Shown here: in pieces, positions 16,174 through 23,759 of the stretch
Layout of the letters: each line of letters starts with the position of its first letter
Numbering within the stretch: position 1 is the stretch's first letter
NCBI GenBank assembly: GCA_002439735.1
Contig: DJPG01000044.1
Span: forward strand, 1-37,492
Direction of reading: 5' to 3'
Length of the DNA stretch: 37,492 nucleotides
DNA from: Firmicutes bacterium UBA6418
GTDB taxonomy: Bacteria; Bacillota; Clostridia; Peptostreptococcales; Anaerovoracaceae
Made by a program: the position numbers and the translations under genes
Notes under the pieces: generated by a model
Databases searched by the model: none
Seen by the model: only the letters and a program-made list of their open reading frames with translations
What the model was told of the DNA's origin: nothing

Positions 16174-16972
16174 TGCTTTGGCAGCAAAAATTGAAACGAT
16201 CGCACCGCTGACCCTGCAGGAACCGTGGGATCATTCCGGTTGGCAGCTGCGTTTGACCGATGGGGAGATCCATCGCGTTTTGATCGCGCTGGAGATCAAT
16301 GAACAGGTGATCGAGGAAGCGATAGCTGTGCGTGCGGCGGTTATTTTGACCCATCATCCATTGCTGTTTACCCCGATCAAAGAGGTGGACTGCAATACGG
16401 TTATCGGCGCCCACATCATCAAGCTGGTACAGAACCGGATCAGTGTATACGCGACGCATACGCCGTTTGACAAGTGTAGCGGCGGCAATAATGACTACAT
16501 CGGTAAATTGCTTCAATTACAAGATGTGCAGCCGATGGAGACCGATGCGGCAGGGTTCTGCCGGTGCGGACTGCTTGCACAAGGAATGACCGCGGCTGCC
16601 TTTGCGGGCTATGCGGCAGAGGCCTTAGGTATCGATCAGAGATTTTTTTCCTTCGCAGGCATGCCGGACGACAGGATCCATAAGATCGGCTGGTGCAGCG
16701 GCGCAGGTGCAGAATTTCTGGATGCGGCGTTCGACGCCGGGTGTGATCTGTTCCTGACCGGAGATGTCAAATACCATACGGCGCAGCACGCCAGAGACAT
16801 CGGTATGAACCTCTTGGACTGCGGTCATTATGCGACCGAAGCAATCTTCTGCGAGAATATGAAAGATTTGCTTGCGGCCCGTATCGGACCGCAGGACGAC
16901 CTGCAGTTGCTGCTTTCGCAGGTAGATCTGAATCCGTTTGTCCTGCCGGAAACCATGGATGTATCCGGCTGA
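16163..16972 (+). CDS. Nif3-like dinuclear metal centre protein (DUF34; GTP cyclohydrolase I type 2 family)
   Basis: A 269-residue protein of the widespread NIF3/DUF34 family, which forms hexameric rings with a two-metal site. Metal ligands are visible in ILTHHPLLF, THTPFDKCSGGNND, GDVKYHTAQHA and LDCGHYATE. The length matches the short form without the extra PII-like insertion found in the approximately 370-residue Bacillus YqfO. The biochemical role is not firmly established for the family, although it is often annotated as GTP cyclohydrolase 1 type 2. The ATG at 16163 lies in the trmK end, with GGAGGTG before it, so translation is coupled to trmK. Confidence 0.92.
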   Translation: MKLDALAAKIETIAPLTLQEPWDHSGWQLRLTDGEIHRVLIALEINEQVIEEAIAVRAAVILTHHPLLFTPIKEVDCNTVIGAHIIKLVQNRISVYATHTPFDKCSGGNNDYIGKLLQLQDVQPMETDAAGFCRCGLLAQGMTAAAFAGYAAEALGIDQRFFSFAGMPDDRIHKIGWCSGAGAEFLDAAFDAGCDLFLTGDVKYHTAQHARDIGMNLLDCGHYATEAIFCENMKDLLAARIGPQDDLQLLLSQVDLNPFVLPETMDVSG

Positions 16973-17020
16973 TGCGGCATATCCTGTGCAGTGAGACGAG
17001 CCAAAAGGGAGATGGATCAA

Positions 17021-17128
17021 ATGAATGACAAAAAGAAAAAGCGAATTGTCCAGATCGCTGTAGTCCTCTTGATTGCAGCTGTCGTGGTTACATACAGCAT
17101 CACATTTGTGGGTGCAGTGTTTTATTAG
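17021..17128 (+). CDS. 35-residue single-pass membrane microprotein
   Basis: The ATG at 17021 encodes MNDKKKKRIVQIAVVLLIAA and continues to a stop at 17126-17128, ending GAVFY. It has a Lys/Arg-rich cytoplasmic head, one membrane helix of about 18-20 residues, and a tiny outer tail. AGGGAGA lies eight bases upstream, a proper ribosome binding site; the ATG at 17012 overlaps that site. It is too short for ordinary gene calling and sits between nif3 and rnpB with only 48 bases from the nif3 stop. Function unknown. Tiny lysine-headed membrane proteins of this shape occur widely in Firmicutes. Confidence 0.6.
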   Translation: MNDKKKKRIVQIAVVLLIAAVVVTYSITFVGAVFY

Positions 17129-17130
17129 CG

Positions 17131-17500
17131 CATTGCTTTTCGGGCAGAGCAGACGGTCGCGTGGATTCTTGTGATCCATGAGGAAAGTCCGGGCTCCGCA
17201 GGGCAAGGATGCCGGATAACGTCCGGCGTAGGTAACTATAGGGAAAGTGCAACAGAAACATTCCGCCGAAACAGTACGGCTGTGGTAAGGTTGAAATGGT
17301 GAGGTAAGAGCTCACCGGCGGCATGGAGACATGTCGGCCGTGTAAACCCCATCCGGAGCAAGACCAAAGAGGGAGTAGAGGTGGCTGCCCGTCACCTCCC
17401 GGTAGGTAGGTCGCTGGAGCTTGTCAGCAATGGCAAGTCGAGATAGATGATCGTCAAATACAGAACCCGGCTTACAGCTCTGCCCGAATGCAATCGATAT
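17131..17500 (+). ncRNA. rnpB: RNase P RNA, bacterial class A
   Basis: This is the catalytic RNA that trims tRNA 5' leaders. The invariant core is present: GAGGAAAGTCCGGGCTCC near the 5' side, an ACAGAAA segment, GGTGAGGTAAGAGCTCACC, a GTAAACCCC element, and the 3' AGATAGATGATCGTC and ACAGAACCCGGCTTACA that complete helix P4. Helix P1 closes the molecule: CGGGCAGAGC (17141-17150) pairs with GCTCTGCCCG (17477-17486), extended by ATTGC/GCAAT. The exact ends are estimated from P1. A terminator follows. The domain layout fits class A rather than the Bacillus class B. Confidence 0.95.
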
Positions 17501-17514
17501 AGTATGAGAGGAAG

Positions 17515-17539
17515 ATGGTGCGTGCAGCACCATTTTTTT
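17515..17539 (+). terminator. Terminator of rnpB
   Basis: ATGGTGC (17515-17521) pairs with GCACCAT (17527-17533), with loop GTGCA and seven Ts. Confidence 0.85.
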
Positions 17540-17994
17540 CTTATGAATGTGTCTAAAAATAACAAGAAAATCTTTTCTCCGTTTTTGGAGTAGCTACAAA
17601 CTATAAGTTTATACGATGGTATCTGAAACTCGAAAGACACTCCATAGATTCACAGCACATACAGACGCAGTACATAAATCCAATAAAAAACAAATTTTAT
17701 GTACCGCGTGGTACATAAAGAGAATAATAGGATGGAAAATGAGACACGAAGATACAAAATTTTTGCTTTCGTTGCGGATAAGTAATGTAAATAACCATAT
17801 TTTTATCCACTCGTGCATTTTTTGAGCACACTTTAGCCGTCGTTACTGCAATCACAAGCACGGGTTTTCTGCTGCGGCCGGCGTGGCTACTACGGCCTGC
17901 CGCGTATGGCTTGTAAGGACGGCAGGATGCTCGGAGCATCTCGGAGTGTATACAGAATTCTTGCGAAATTCAAGGAGCTTTCTGTCAATTTGCA
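17540..17994. other. Gene-free interval between rnpB and the holA promoter
   Basis: About 450 bases with no gene I can support. The left part is AT-rich and contains a perfect 10-bp hairpin and a competing partner (17670-17719). The right part is GC-richer, with ATGCTC/GAGCAT (17937-17949) forming a small palindrome. Open frames here lack ribosome binding sites and family resemblance. Confidence 0.5.
17670..17719. repeat. Competing inverted repeats (TACATAAA elements)
   Basis: TTTATGTACC (17696-17705) pairs perfectly with GGTACATAAA (17710-17719) around a GCGT loop. The same left arm can instead pair over nine bases with GTACATAAA at 17670-17678. The two pairings exclude each other, an attenuator- or switch-like layout. 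No gene is recognisably controlled by it. Confidence 0.5.
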
Positions 17995-18023
17995 TTGAAA
18001 AGTGTACAAGAAACAGGTATACT
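17995..18023 (+). promoter_or_regulatory. Sigma-A promoter of holA
   Basis: TTGAAA (17995-18000), 17 bases, TATACT (18018-18023). The coding start is 73 bases after the -10 box. Confidence 0.7.
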
Positions 18024-18095
18024 AATATAAATGGCTTTTTTCAGCTTCGCGGCGGCACTGCAATTTTTTGGTAAAGCAAACGATGGAGAAATATC

Positions 18096-19148
18096 ATGGC
18101 GGGAAATTTCGAAAAAAAGGAACACGCATTTCGGGCATTCAGCCGAGATTTGAAAACAGATGATTTTCCACCGGTGCTTTTTTTCTATGGCGCGGAGGAT
18201 TATCTGATCGATTGGGCCGTTGGATCGCTTAAAAAGAAATACGTGATGCCGGGCGCGGAGAGCGTGGATTATGTGAAGCTGAGCGAGGATTTCGTAACGA
18301 CTGATCAGATTCTGGAAGCCTGCAACACGTTTTCGATGTTTTCACCGAAGCGGATCATCTGGGTTAAGGATTATGCGCCGCTGCGGAGCGGCAATGCCAA
18401 AGGCTTCGGAGTCGGAGAGCTTGCGAGGCTGAGCAGCTACATCGATAGTCCGAACGAAAGTGCAATCCTGATCTTTTCCTCCGAAACACCGGACGAAAAG
18501 AGCGGACTGGTCAAAAAACTCAAAAAAGACGCGAAGGCCTATGATTTCTGCAAACTGGATCGTACGCAGCTTTTCGGTTTTGCGGAGAAACGTTTCAAAG
18601 CCGCAGGCGTCAGGATCTCGAGGGAGATGCTAGGGTTCCTGATCGAGGAGACTGGGTATTTCCACAAAGAAACGGAATATCGAATTTCCTCGCTGGCAAA
18701 CGACATTCAAAAGATCATTGCACACAGCTACGGCGGCGTCGTGACAGAAGAGGACATTACGATGACGGTCAGCGGCGATCTGGACACCTTCGTTTTTAAT
18801 TTTCTGGATGCGATCAGCGTGAAAAAGAAAGATACCGCGTTCAGTCTTCTGCACAATATCCTGACGGCCGGGACGGATGTGTATGCCGTGACCGGTCTTT
18901 TGGTCAATCATTTTGAACTGATGCTGCAGATCAAAGAACTCAAGACAGAGGGCATGAGCGCTGCCGAGATCGCAAAGACATTGAAAGTTCATGAATTCCG
19001 CATCAAAAAGACGATGGGATTTGCCGATAAATTTACAATCGAAAAATTAAAGAGCATCTTGATACAGCTTTATGAGATCGACCGCAGTATTAAAACAGGT
19101 GCTTTAGAGCCTACCATGGCGTTGGAATTACTCGTAGGGAGGATATGA
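18096..19148 (+). CDS. holA: DNA polymerase III delta subunit (clamp loader)
   Basis: A 350-residue protein of the HolA family, which opens the sliding clamp in the clamp-loader complex. The sequence shows the N-terminal PVLFFYGAEDYLIDWAVG segment, a Walker-A-like region degenerate as usual in delta. A central ISREMLGFLIEETG part and a C-terminal collar with DRSIKTGALEPTMALELLV follow. It is somewhat divergent, as delta subunits are, but order and length agree. The ATG at 18096 has GGAG seven bases upstream. It has its own promoter. An EamA transporter gene follows after four bases. Confidence 0.9.
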   Translation: MAGNFEKKEHAFRAFSRDLKTDDFPPVLFFYGAEDYLIDWAVGSLKKKYVMPGAESVDYVKLSEDFVTTDQILEACNTFSMFSPKRIIWVKDYAPLRSGNAKGFGVGELARLSSYIDSPNESAILIFSSETPDEKSGLVKKLKKDAKAYDFCKLDRTQLFGFAEKRFKAAGVRISREMLGFLIEETGYFHKETEYRISSLANDIQKIIAHSYGGVVTEEDITMTVSGDLDTFVFNFLDAISVKKKDTAFSLLHNILTAGTDVYAVTGLLVNHFELMLQIKELKTEGMSAAEIAKTLKVHEFRIKKTMGFADKFTIEKLKSILIQLYEIDRSIKTGALEPTMALELLVGRI

Positions 19149-19152
19149 GAAC

Positions 19153-20055
19153 GTGAAGCTGAACAAACAAATGCAGGCAGACCTGATGCTTGTGTTGGTG
19201 ACACTCTGCTGGGGTGTATCCTATTATCTGATGGATTTAAGCCTGACGGACTTGGATCCGTTTACACTTAACGCGCATCGCTTTTTAGGCGCATTTGTGA
19301 TCGCGGCGGCGCTGTCGTGGAAAAAGATCCGCAATGTCAACCGTACAACCTTAAAATACAGTCTGCTGGTCGGATTCGCATTGGTATTCGTCTATATCGG
19401 TGCAACGTTCGGCGTGAAGTACACGACTCTATCCAATTCCGGATTTTTATGCGGTATGACGGTTGTTTTCACGCCGCTGCTCGGATGGGTATTTTTACGG
19501 CAAAAGCACAGCAAAAAGCTGATTCTGGTGGTTCTGATGTGCCTGGTGGGGATCGCACTGCTGACGCTCAAGGACGATTTTTCGATCAATACGGAGAATC
19601 TCAAGGGTGATCTGCTCTGCCTGATGTGCGCGGTTGCCTATGCCATCGATCTTTTGCTGACCGAAAAGGCCGTGGCGCATGAAGAAGTCGATGCTTATCA
19701 GCTTGGAGTCTTCCAGCTTGGCGTGACGGGCGTGTGCAATCTGGTGCTGGCGATGATCATCGAACAGCCGCATTTTCCGAACACTCCGGCGATCTGGGGC
19801 GCGGTGCTGTTTTTGTCGATCTTCTGTACCGGTGTGGCGTTTGTGTTGCAGCCGTTGGCACAGAGATATACGACAGCTTCGCATACCGGTGTGATTTTTT
19901 CCTTGGAACCGGTATTCGCGGCGATCGTGGCGGCTGCCTTGGCTCACGAGGTTCTGTCGGTAAAATCGTATATCGGCGCGGCGCTGATGGTGGCCAGCCT
20001 GTTTGTGATGGAAATTGATTTCAGTTCTCTCGGCGAAAAGGCGGGAGTGAAATAA
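19153..20055 (+). CDS. DMT-superfamily (EamA) transporter
   Basis: A 300-residue integral membrane protein with about ten hydrophobic helices in two EamA repeats. The first repeat contains TLCWGVSYYLMDLSL, LNAHRFLGAFVIAA and SNSGFLCGMTVVFTPLLGW; the second contains TASHTGVIFSLEPVFAAIVA, a strong EamA signature. Family members export or exchange small metabolites such as amino acids; the substrate here cannot be predicted. The GTG start at 19153 lies 11 bases after GGGAGG. It is probably cotranscribed with holA, though not functionally linked. Confidence 0.9.
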   Translation: MKLNKQMQADLMLVLVTLCWGVSYYLMDLSLTDLDPFTLNAHRFLGAFVIAAALSWKKIRNVNRTTLKYSLLVGFALVFVYIGATFGVKYTTLSNSGFLCGMTVVFTPLLGWVFLRQKHSKKLILVVLMCLVGIALLTLKDDFSINTENLKGDLLCLMCAVAYAIDLLLTEKAVAHEEVDAYQLGVFQLGVTGVCNLVLAMIIEQPHFPNTPAIWGAVLFLSIFCTGVAFVLQPLAQRYTTASHTGVIFSLEPVFAAIVAAALAHEVLSVKSYIGAALMVASLFVMEIDFSSLGEKAGVK

Positions 20056-20087
20056 TAAAAAAGGATGTATAGTACAAGGAGGGCAAC

Positions 20088-21938
20088 ATGAACCGGTTAT
20101 ATATCAAATCGCGGGATACTGCTCAAAAAACGGTAGAGGGTCTTTATAAAGATCTGGAAAGAAGAATCATAGCCAGCCCGCCGGGACAATGTCCGGTCGA
20201 CTTGGCAGCAGCATTCTTAAAGCTATGTCATTCACAGAGCTGCGGCAAATGCGTTCCGTGTCGTGTCGGTCTCGGACAGCTACAGCTGATGATCGATGAC
20301 ATACTGGAGATGAACACGGAGCCTGGCATGGAAGTTTTGGATCTGCTGGAAAAAACCGCGGAGGCTATCAGCGTTTCGGCAGACTGCGCCATCGGCTTCG
20401 AAGCAGCTAACATGGTACTTAGAGGGTTAAAAGGATATCGAGATGATTTCGAATCCCATATCAAATATCATACCTGTGCCGACAATATCAAGAACCAAGC
20501 GCAGCCGGTACCTTGCGTGGCAATGTGCCCGGCAGGAGTTGATGTTCCGGGATATATTTCGCTTTTGAAGCATGAAAGGTACGCCGACGCAGTCAGACTA
20601 ATCCGCAAGGATAACCCATTCCCAACCGTCTGCGCACTGATCTGCGAGCATCCGTGCGAACAGCGCTGCAGAAGAACGCTGGTGGACGCGCCGGTCAATA
20701 TCCGCGGTTTGAAACGTTTTGCAGTGGACAACTGCGGCGATGTTCCGGTTCCGAAAAAGATGGACAACACCGGCAAGAAGATCGCTGTCATCGGCGGCGG
20801 TCCGTCCGGACTATCGGCGGCATATTTCCTGTCCATCATGGGACATCAGGTTACGGTTTTTGAAAAACGTGCGCAGCTGGGTGGCATGCTCCGCTACGGT
20901 ATTCCGAACTATCGTCTTCCGAGAGAAAGATTGCAGTGGGATATCGACGCGATCCTTTCCACAGGCGTGGAAGCAAAATGCGACTTTGACGTCTCCACAC
21001 CGGATGGTATGGCAGAGATCCGCAACAATTACGACGCGACGTATATCTCCATCGGCTCACATAACGCGAAGCCGATCGGCATTCCGGGCGAATACGCCAA
21101 GGGCGTGATCGCGGCAGTGGAAATGCTCCGAGGCATCGGTGACGATGCGATGCCGGACTTCAACGGCAAAGCAGTGGTGGTTATCGGCGGCGGCAATGTC
21201 GCGATGGATGTAGCCAGAACCGCGAAACGTTTGGGTGCGACCGAAGTCAGCATTGTTTACAGAAGAAGAAAAGACGATATGACCGCACTGCCGGATGAGA
21301 TCGGCGGCGCGATCGCTGAGGGCTGCACACTGGTTCAGCTGAAAGCTCCGTCCAGGATCGCGACGAATAAACACGGCGAAGTGCAGGCTCTGTGGGTGAA
21401 ACCGCAGATCGCCGGACAAGCGGATAAAAGCGGAAGACCACGTCCGGTCGATTCCTCTGATCCGGAAGAAAAGATCCCTTGCGATATTATCATTTCCGCC
21501 ATTGGACAGGCGACCGACATCCGCTTCTTTGAAGAATTCGGCATTCCTGTATTCCGCGGAAATATTCAGGCTAAAAGAAACAGCGTTGTCGATAATGTGC
21601 AGGGAACCTACGCTGGTGGTGACTGTGTAACCGGACCGTCGACCGTGATCAACGCGGTAGCTGCCGGCAAAGTTGCGGCAGCCAATATTGATGCTTATCT
21701 GGGATTCAATCACGAGATTACCGTAGACGTTGACATCCCAGCACCGACACCGGATGATCATCTCCCTTGCGGCAGAGTCGAACTTAAAGAACGCTTCGCG
21801 AAACAGAGAGGAAACGACTTCGATGAAGTCGAACAAGGCATGAGCCTGGAAGAGGCCATGCAGGAAGCTTCCAGATGCCTGCGTTGCGACTATCACGGCT
21901 TCGGCGCATTCAGAGGAGGGAGGGATACCAAATGGTAA
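20088..21938 (+). CDS. NuoF-like iron-sulfur/GltD-like flavoprotein, partner of [FeFe]-hydrogenase
   Basis: A 616-residue modular redox protein. Residues about 35-115 form a NuoF-C-type [4Fe-4S] domain (SCGKCVPCRVG, with a fourth Cys in SADCAIG). Residues about 130-220 are the N-terminal iron-sulfur domain of glutamate synthase small subunit (CPAGVDVPGYISLL, CEHPCEQRCRR). The rest is a pyridine nucleotide:disulfide oxidoreductase with an FAD motif (VIGGGPSGLSAAYF) and a NAD(P) motif (VVVIGGGNVAMDVARTAKRL). The C-terminal DCVTGPSTVINAVAAGKVAA closes the FAD site. No glutamine amidotransferase or large-subunit partner is nearby, so it is probably not a glutamate synthase. The next gene, overlapping by seven bases, is a hydrogenase, so it likely couples NAD(P)H and ferredoxin to H2. 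GGAGGG precedes the ATG. Confidence 0.88.
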   Translation: MNRLYIKSRDTAQKTVEGLYKDLERRIIASPPGQCPVDLAAAFLKLCHSQSCGKCVPCRVGLGQLQLMIDDILEMNTEPGMEVLDLLEKTAEAISVSADCAIGFEAANMVLRGLKGYRDDFESHIKYHTCADNIKNQAQPVPCVAMCPAGVDVPGYISLLKHERYADAVRLIRKDNPFPTVCALICEHPCEQRCRRTLVDAPVNIRGLKRFAVDNCGDVPVPKKMDNTGKKIAVIGGGPSGLSAAYFLSIMGHQVTVFEKRAQLGGMLRYGIPNYRLPRERLQWDIDAILSTGVEAKCDFDVSTPDGMAEIRNNYDATYISIGSHNAKPIGIPGEYAKGVIAAVEMLRGIGDDAMPDFNGKAVVVIGGGNVAMDVARTAKRLGATEVSIVYRRRKDDMTALPDEIGGAIAEGCTLVQLKAPSRIATNKHGEVQALWVKPQIAGQADKSGRPRPVDSSDPEEKIPCDIIISAIGQATDIRFFEEFGIPVFRGNIQAKRNSVVDNVQGTYAGGDCVTGPSTVINAVAAGKVAAANIDAYLGFNHEITVDVDIPAPTPDDHLPCGRVELKERFAKQRGNDFDEVEQGMSLEEAMQEASRCLRCDYHGFGAFRGGRDTKW

Positions 21939-23665
21939 AACTGACAATCAACGGACAGCAAGTATCGGTACCTGAGGGAATGACCATTATGGAGGCGGCT
22001 GAGAAAGTCGGTATCCATATCCCGCATTTATGCTACTTAAAGGATATCAACGAGATTGGTGCTTGTCGTGTCTGTCTTGTGGAGATTAAAGGAATGGATA
22101 AGCTGATAACTGCCTGCAACACGATCTGTGAGGAAGGCATGGAGATTCTGACCAATAGTCCGCGTGTCAGAAGAATCAGAAAGATCAACGTGGAGTTGAT
22201 CCTGTCCGACCATAACGCAAACTGCGCAAGCTGCACCAAGAGCGGTAACTGCACGCTGCAGACAATCGCCAACGATATCGGCATCATCGTATCGGATTAT
22301 GCCAATACCGCAGAAATGCGCCGTTGGGATCGGAATCTGCCGCTGGTGCGTGATGCCTCCAAGTGTGTGAAATGCATGCGGTGCATCCAGGTCTGTGAAA
22401 AAGTACAGGGTATGGGTGTTTGGACGCTGCTCGGTTCCGGTTATCGGACAACGATTGGTCTCAAAGATAACCAGCCGTTCCGAGAAAGCGACTGCACGCT
22501 CTGCGGCCAGTGCATCACACATTGTCCGGTCGGCGCGCTGCGCGAATGCGACAACCGTGGTGAGCTGAATGACGCGCTTGCAGACCCTGAGATCATCACG
22601 ATGGTACAGATCGCTCCGGCAGTCCGCACGGCTTGGGGCGAACAGATCGGTCTGAAAGACAAAGATGCCACCATGGGCAAGCTGATCTGCGCGCTGAAGA
22701 AAATCGGCATTGACTACGTTTTCGATACCAATTACAGCGCGGATCTTACGATCATGGAAGAGGGCAGCGAGTTCCTCGAAAGACTGGCAAACCGTAACCG
22801 CCACAAATGGCCGATGTTTACTTCCTGCTGTCCGGGTTGGCTTCGATTTGTGAAGACACAGTATCCGGATATGGTGGAAGACCTTTCGACCGCGAAATCC
22901 CCACAGCAGATGTTCGGTGCGATCTCCAAGACCTACATTGCGCAGAAGCTGGGCGTGGATCCGAATAAGATATTCTCCATTTCCATCATGCCTTGCGTTG
23001 CGAAGAAATTCGAATGCAACGTGGATCAGGTCAATGATTCCGGTCACGGACAGGATGTCGATCTGGTTCTGACGACCAGAGAACTAGATCGTCTGATCCG
23101 CTGCGACAGCATCAAGCCGCAGGATCTGATGGATATGCCGTTTGACGATATCTTCGGCGAAGGCTCCGGCGCTGCGGTCATTTTTGGTACGACCGGCGGT
23201 GTTATGGAAGCCGCGCTGCGAAGCGCGTATTATCTGGTGACCGGTTCGAATCCGGAACCGGATGCCTTCAAGGAAGTCCGCGGTATGGACGGATGGAAAG
23301 AAGCAAAATTTGATCTGGCGGGAACCACGCTCAAAGTTGCGGTGACCAGCGGACTCGGAAACGCGCGGAAACTGATCGAGGCGGTAAACCGCGGTGATGT
23401 GGAGTATGATTTTGTTGAGATCATGGCCTGCCCGGGCGGCTGTGTCGGCGGCGGCGGGCAGCCGTTTGTGGACGGCGAGGAACGCGCGGCAAAACGTGCG
23501 CTGAAACTGTATGGACTGGATAAGCACAGCAATATCCGCTTCTCGCACGAGAATCAGGCGGTTCAGCAGACTTATCAGGAATATCTGGGAAAACCGCTGT
23601 CCAAGGAATCCCATCATCTACTGCACACGCATCTTGCAGACTGGGATCTGACGATGAAGCCGTAG
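21932..23665 (+). CDS. [FeFe]-hydrogenase, group A catalytic subunit
   Basis: A 577-residue cytosolic hydrogenase that interconverts H+ and H2. N-terminal to C-terminal: a plant-type [2Fe-2S] domain (cysteines in CRVC, residues about 34-62), a His/Cys-ligated [4Fe-4S] region (HNANCASCTKSGNC), two ferredoxin-type clusters (CVKCMRCIQVC and CTLCGQCITHCP), and the H-cluster domain. All three active-site motifs are intact: TSCCPGW (297-303), MPCVAKKFEC (353-362) and EIMACPGGCVGGGGQP (about 496-511). TSCCPGW keeps the proton-relay cysteine, which argues for a catalytic rather than a sensory enzyme. The ATG at 21932 follows GGAGGGAGGGATACCAA and overlaps the flavoprotein gene. The stop is followed by a shared terminator. 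Confidence 0.95.
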   Translation: MVKLTINGQQVSVPEGMTIMEAAEKVGIHIPHLCYLKDINEIGACRVCLVEIKGMDKLITACNTICEEGMEILTNSPRVRRIRKINVELILSDHNANCASCTKSGNCTLQTIANDIGIIVSDYANTAEMRRWDRNLPLVRDASKCVKCMRCIQVCEKVQGMGVWTLLGSGYRTTIGLKDNQPFRESDCTLCGQCITHCPVGALRECDNRGELNDALADPEIITMVQIAPAVRTAWGEQIGLKDKDATMGKLICALKKIGIDYVFDTNYSADLTIMEEGSEFLERLANRNRHKWPMFTSCCPGWLRFVKTQYPDMVEDLSTAKSPQQMFGAISKTYIAQKLGVDPNKIFSISIMPCVAKKFECNVDQVNDSGHGQDVDLVLTTRELDRLIRCDSIKPQDLMDMPFDDIFGEGSGAAVIFGTTGGVMEAALRSAYYLVTGSNPEPDAFKEVRGMDGWKEAKFDLAGTTLKVAVTSGLGNARKLIEAVNRGDVEYDFVEIMACPGGCVGGGGQPFVDGEERAAKRALKLYGLDKHSNIRFSHENQAVQQTYQEYLGKPLSKESHHLLHTHLADWDLTMKP

Positions 23666-23705
23666 GAATATAAGATTCAAATTTCAAAGATTTCAAAGAA
23701 AAAGA

Positions 23706-23745
23706 CCCCCGCAGGTTCGATGCAGATTTGCGGGGGTTGTTGTTG
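23706..23745. terminator. Bidirectional terminator between hydrogenase and recN
   Basis: CCCCCGCA (23706-23713) pairs with TGCGGGGG (23729-23736). On the minus strand the stem is followed by TCTTTTTCTTT, a strong U-tract ending the argR-recN unit. On the plus strand TTGTTGTTG follows, a weaker one for the hydrogenase operon. Confidence 0.8.
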
Positions 23746-23759
23746 CACGGCTTATACGG

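Noticed and set aside
20056..20087. Promoter directly before the flavoprotein gene
   Set aside because: TATAGT at 20068-20073 has only a weak GTGAAA 15 bases upstream; spacing is wrong, so it is not listed.
21057..23047. Long minus-strand open frames opposite the flavoprotein and hydrogenase
   Set aside because: They mirror two genes with unmistakable cofactor motifs. The antisense products show no motifs and no ribosome binding sites.
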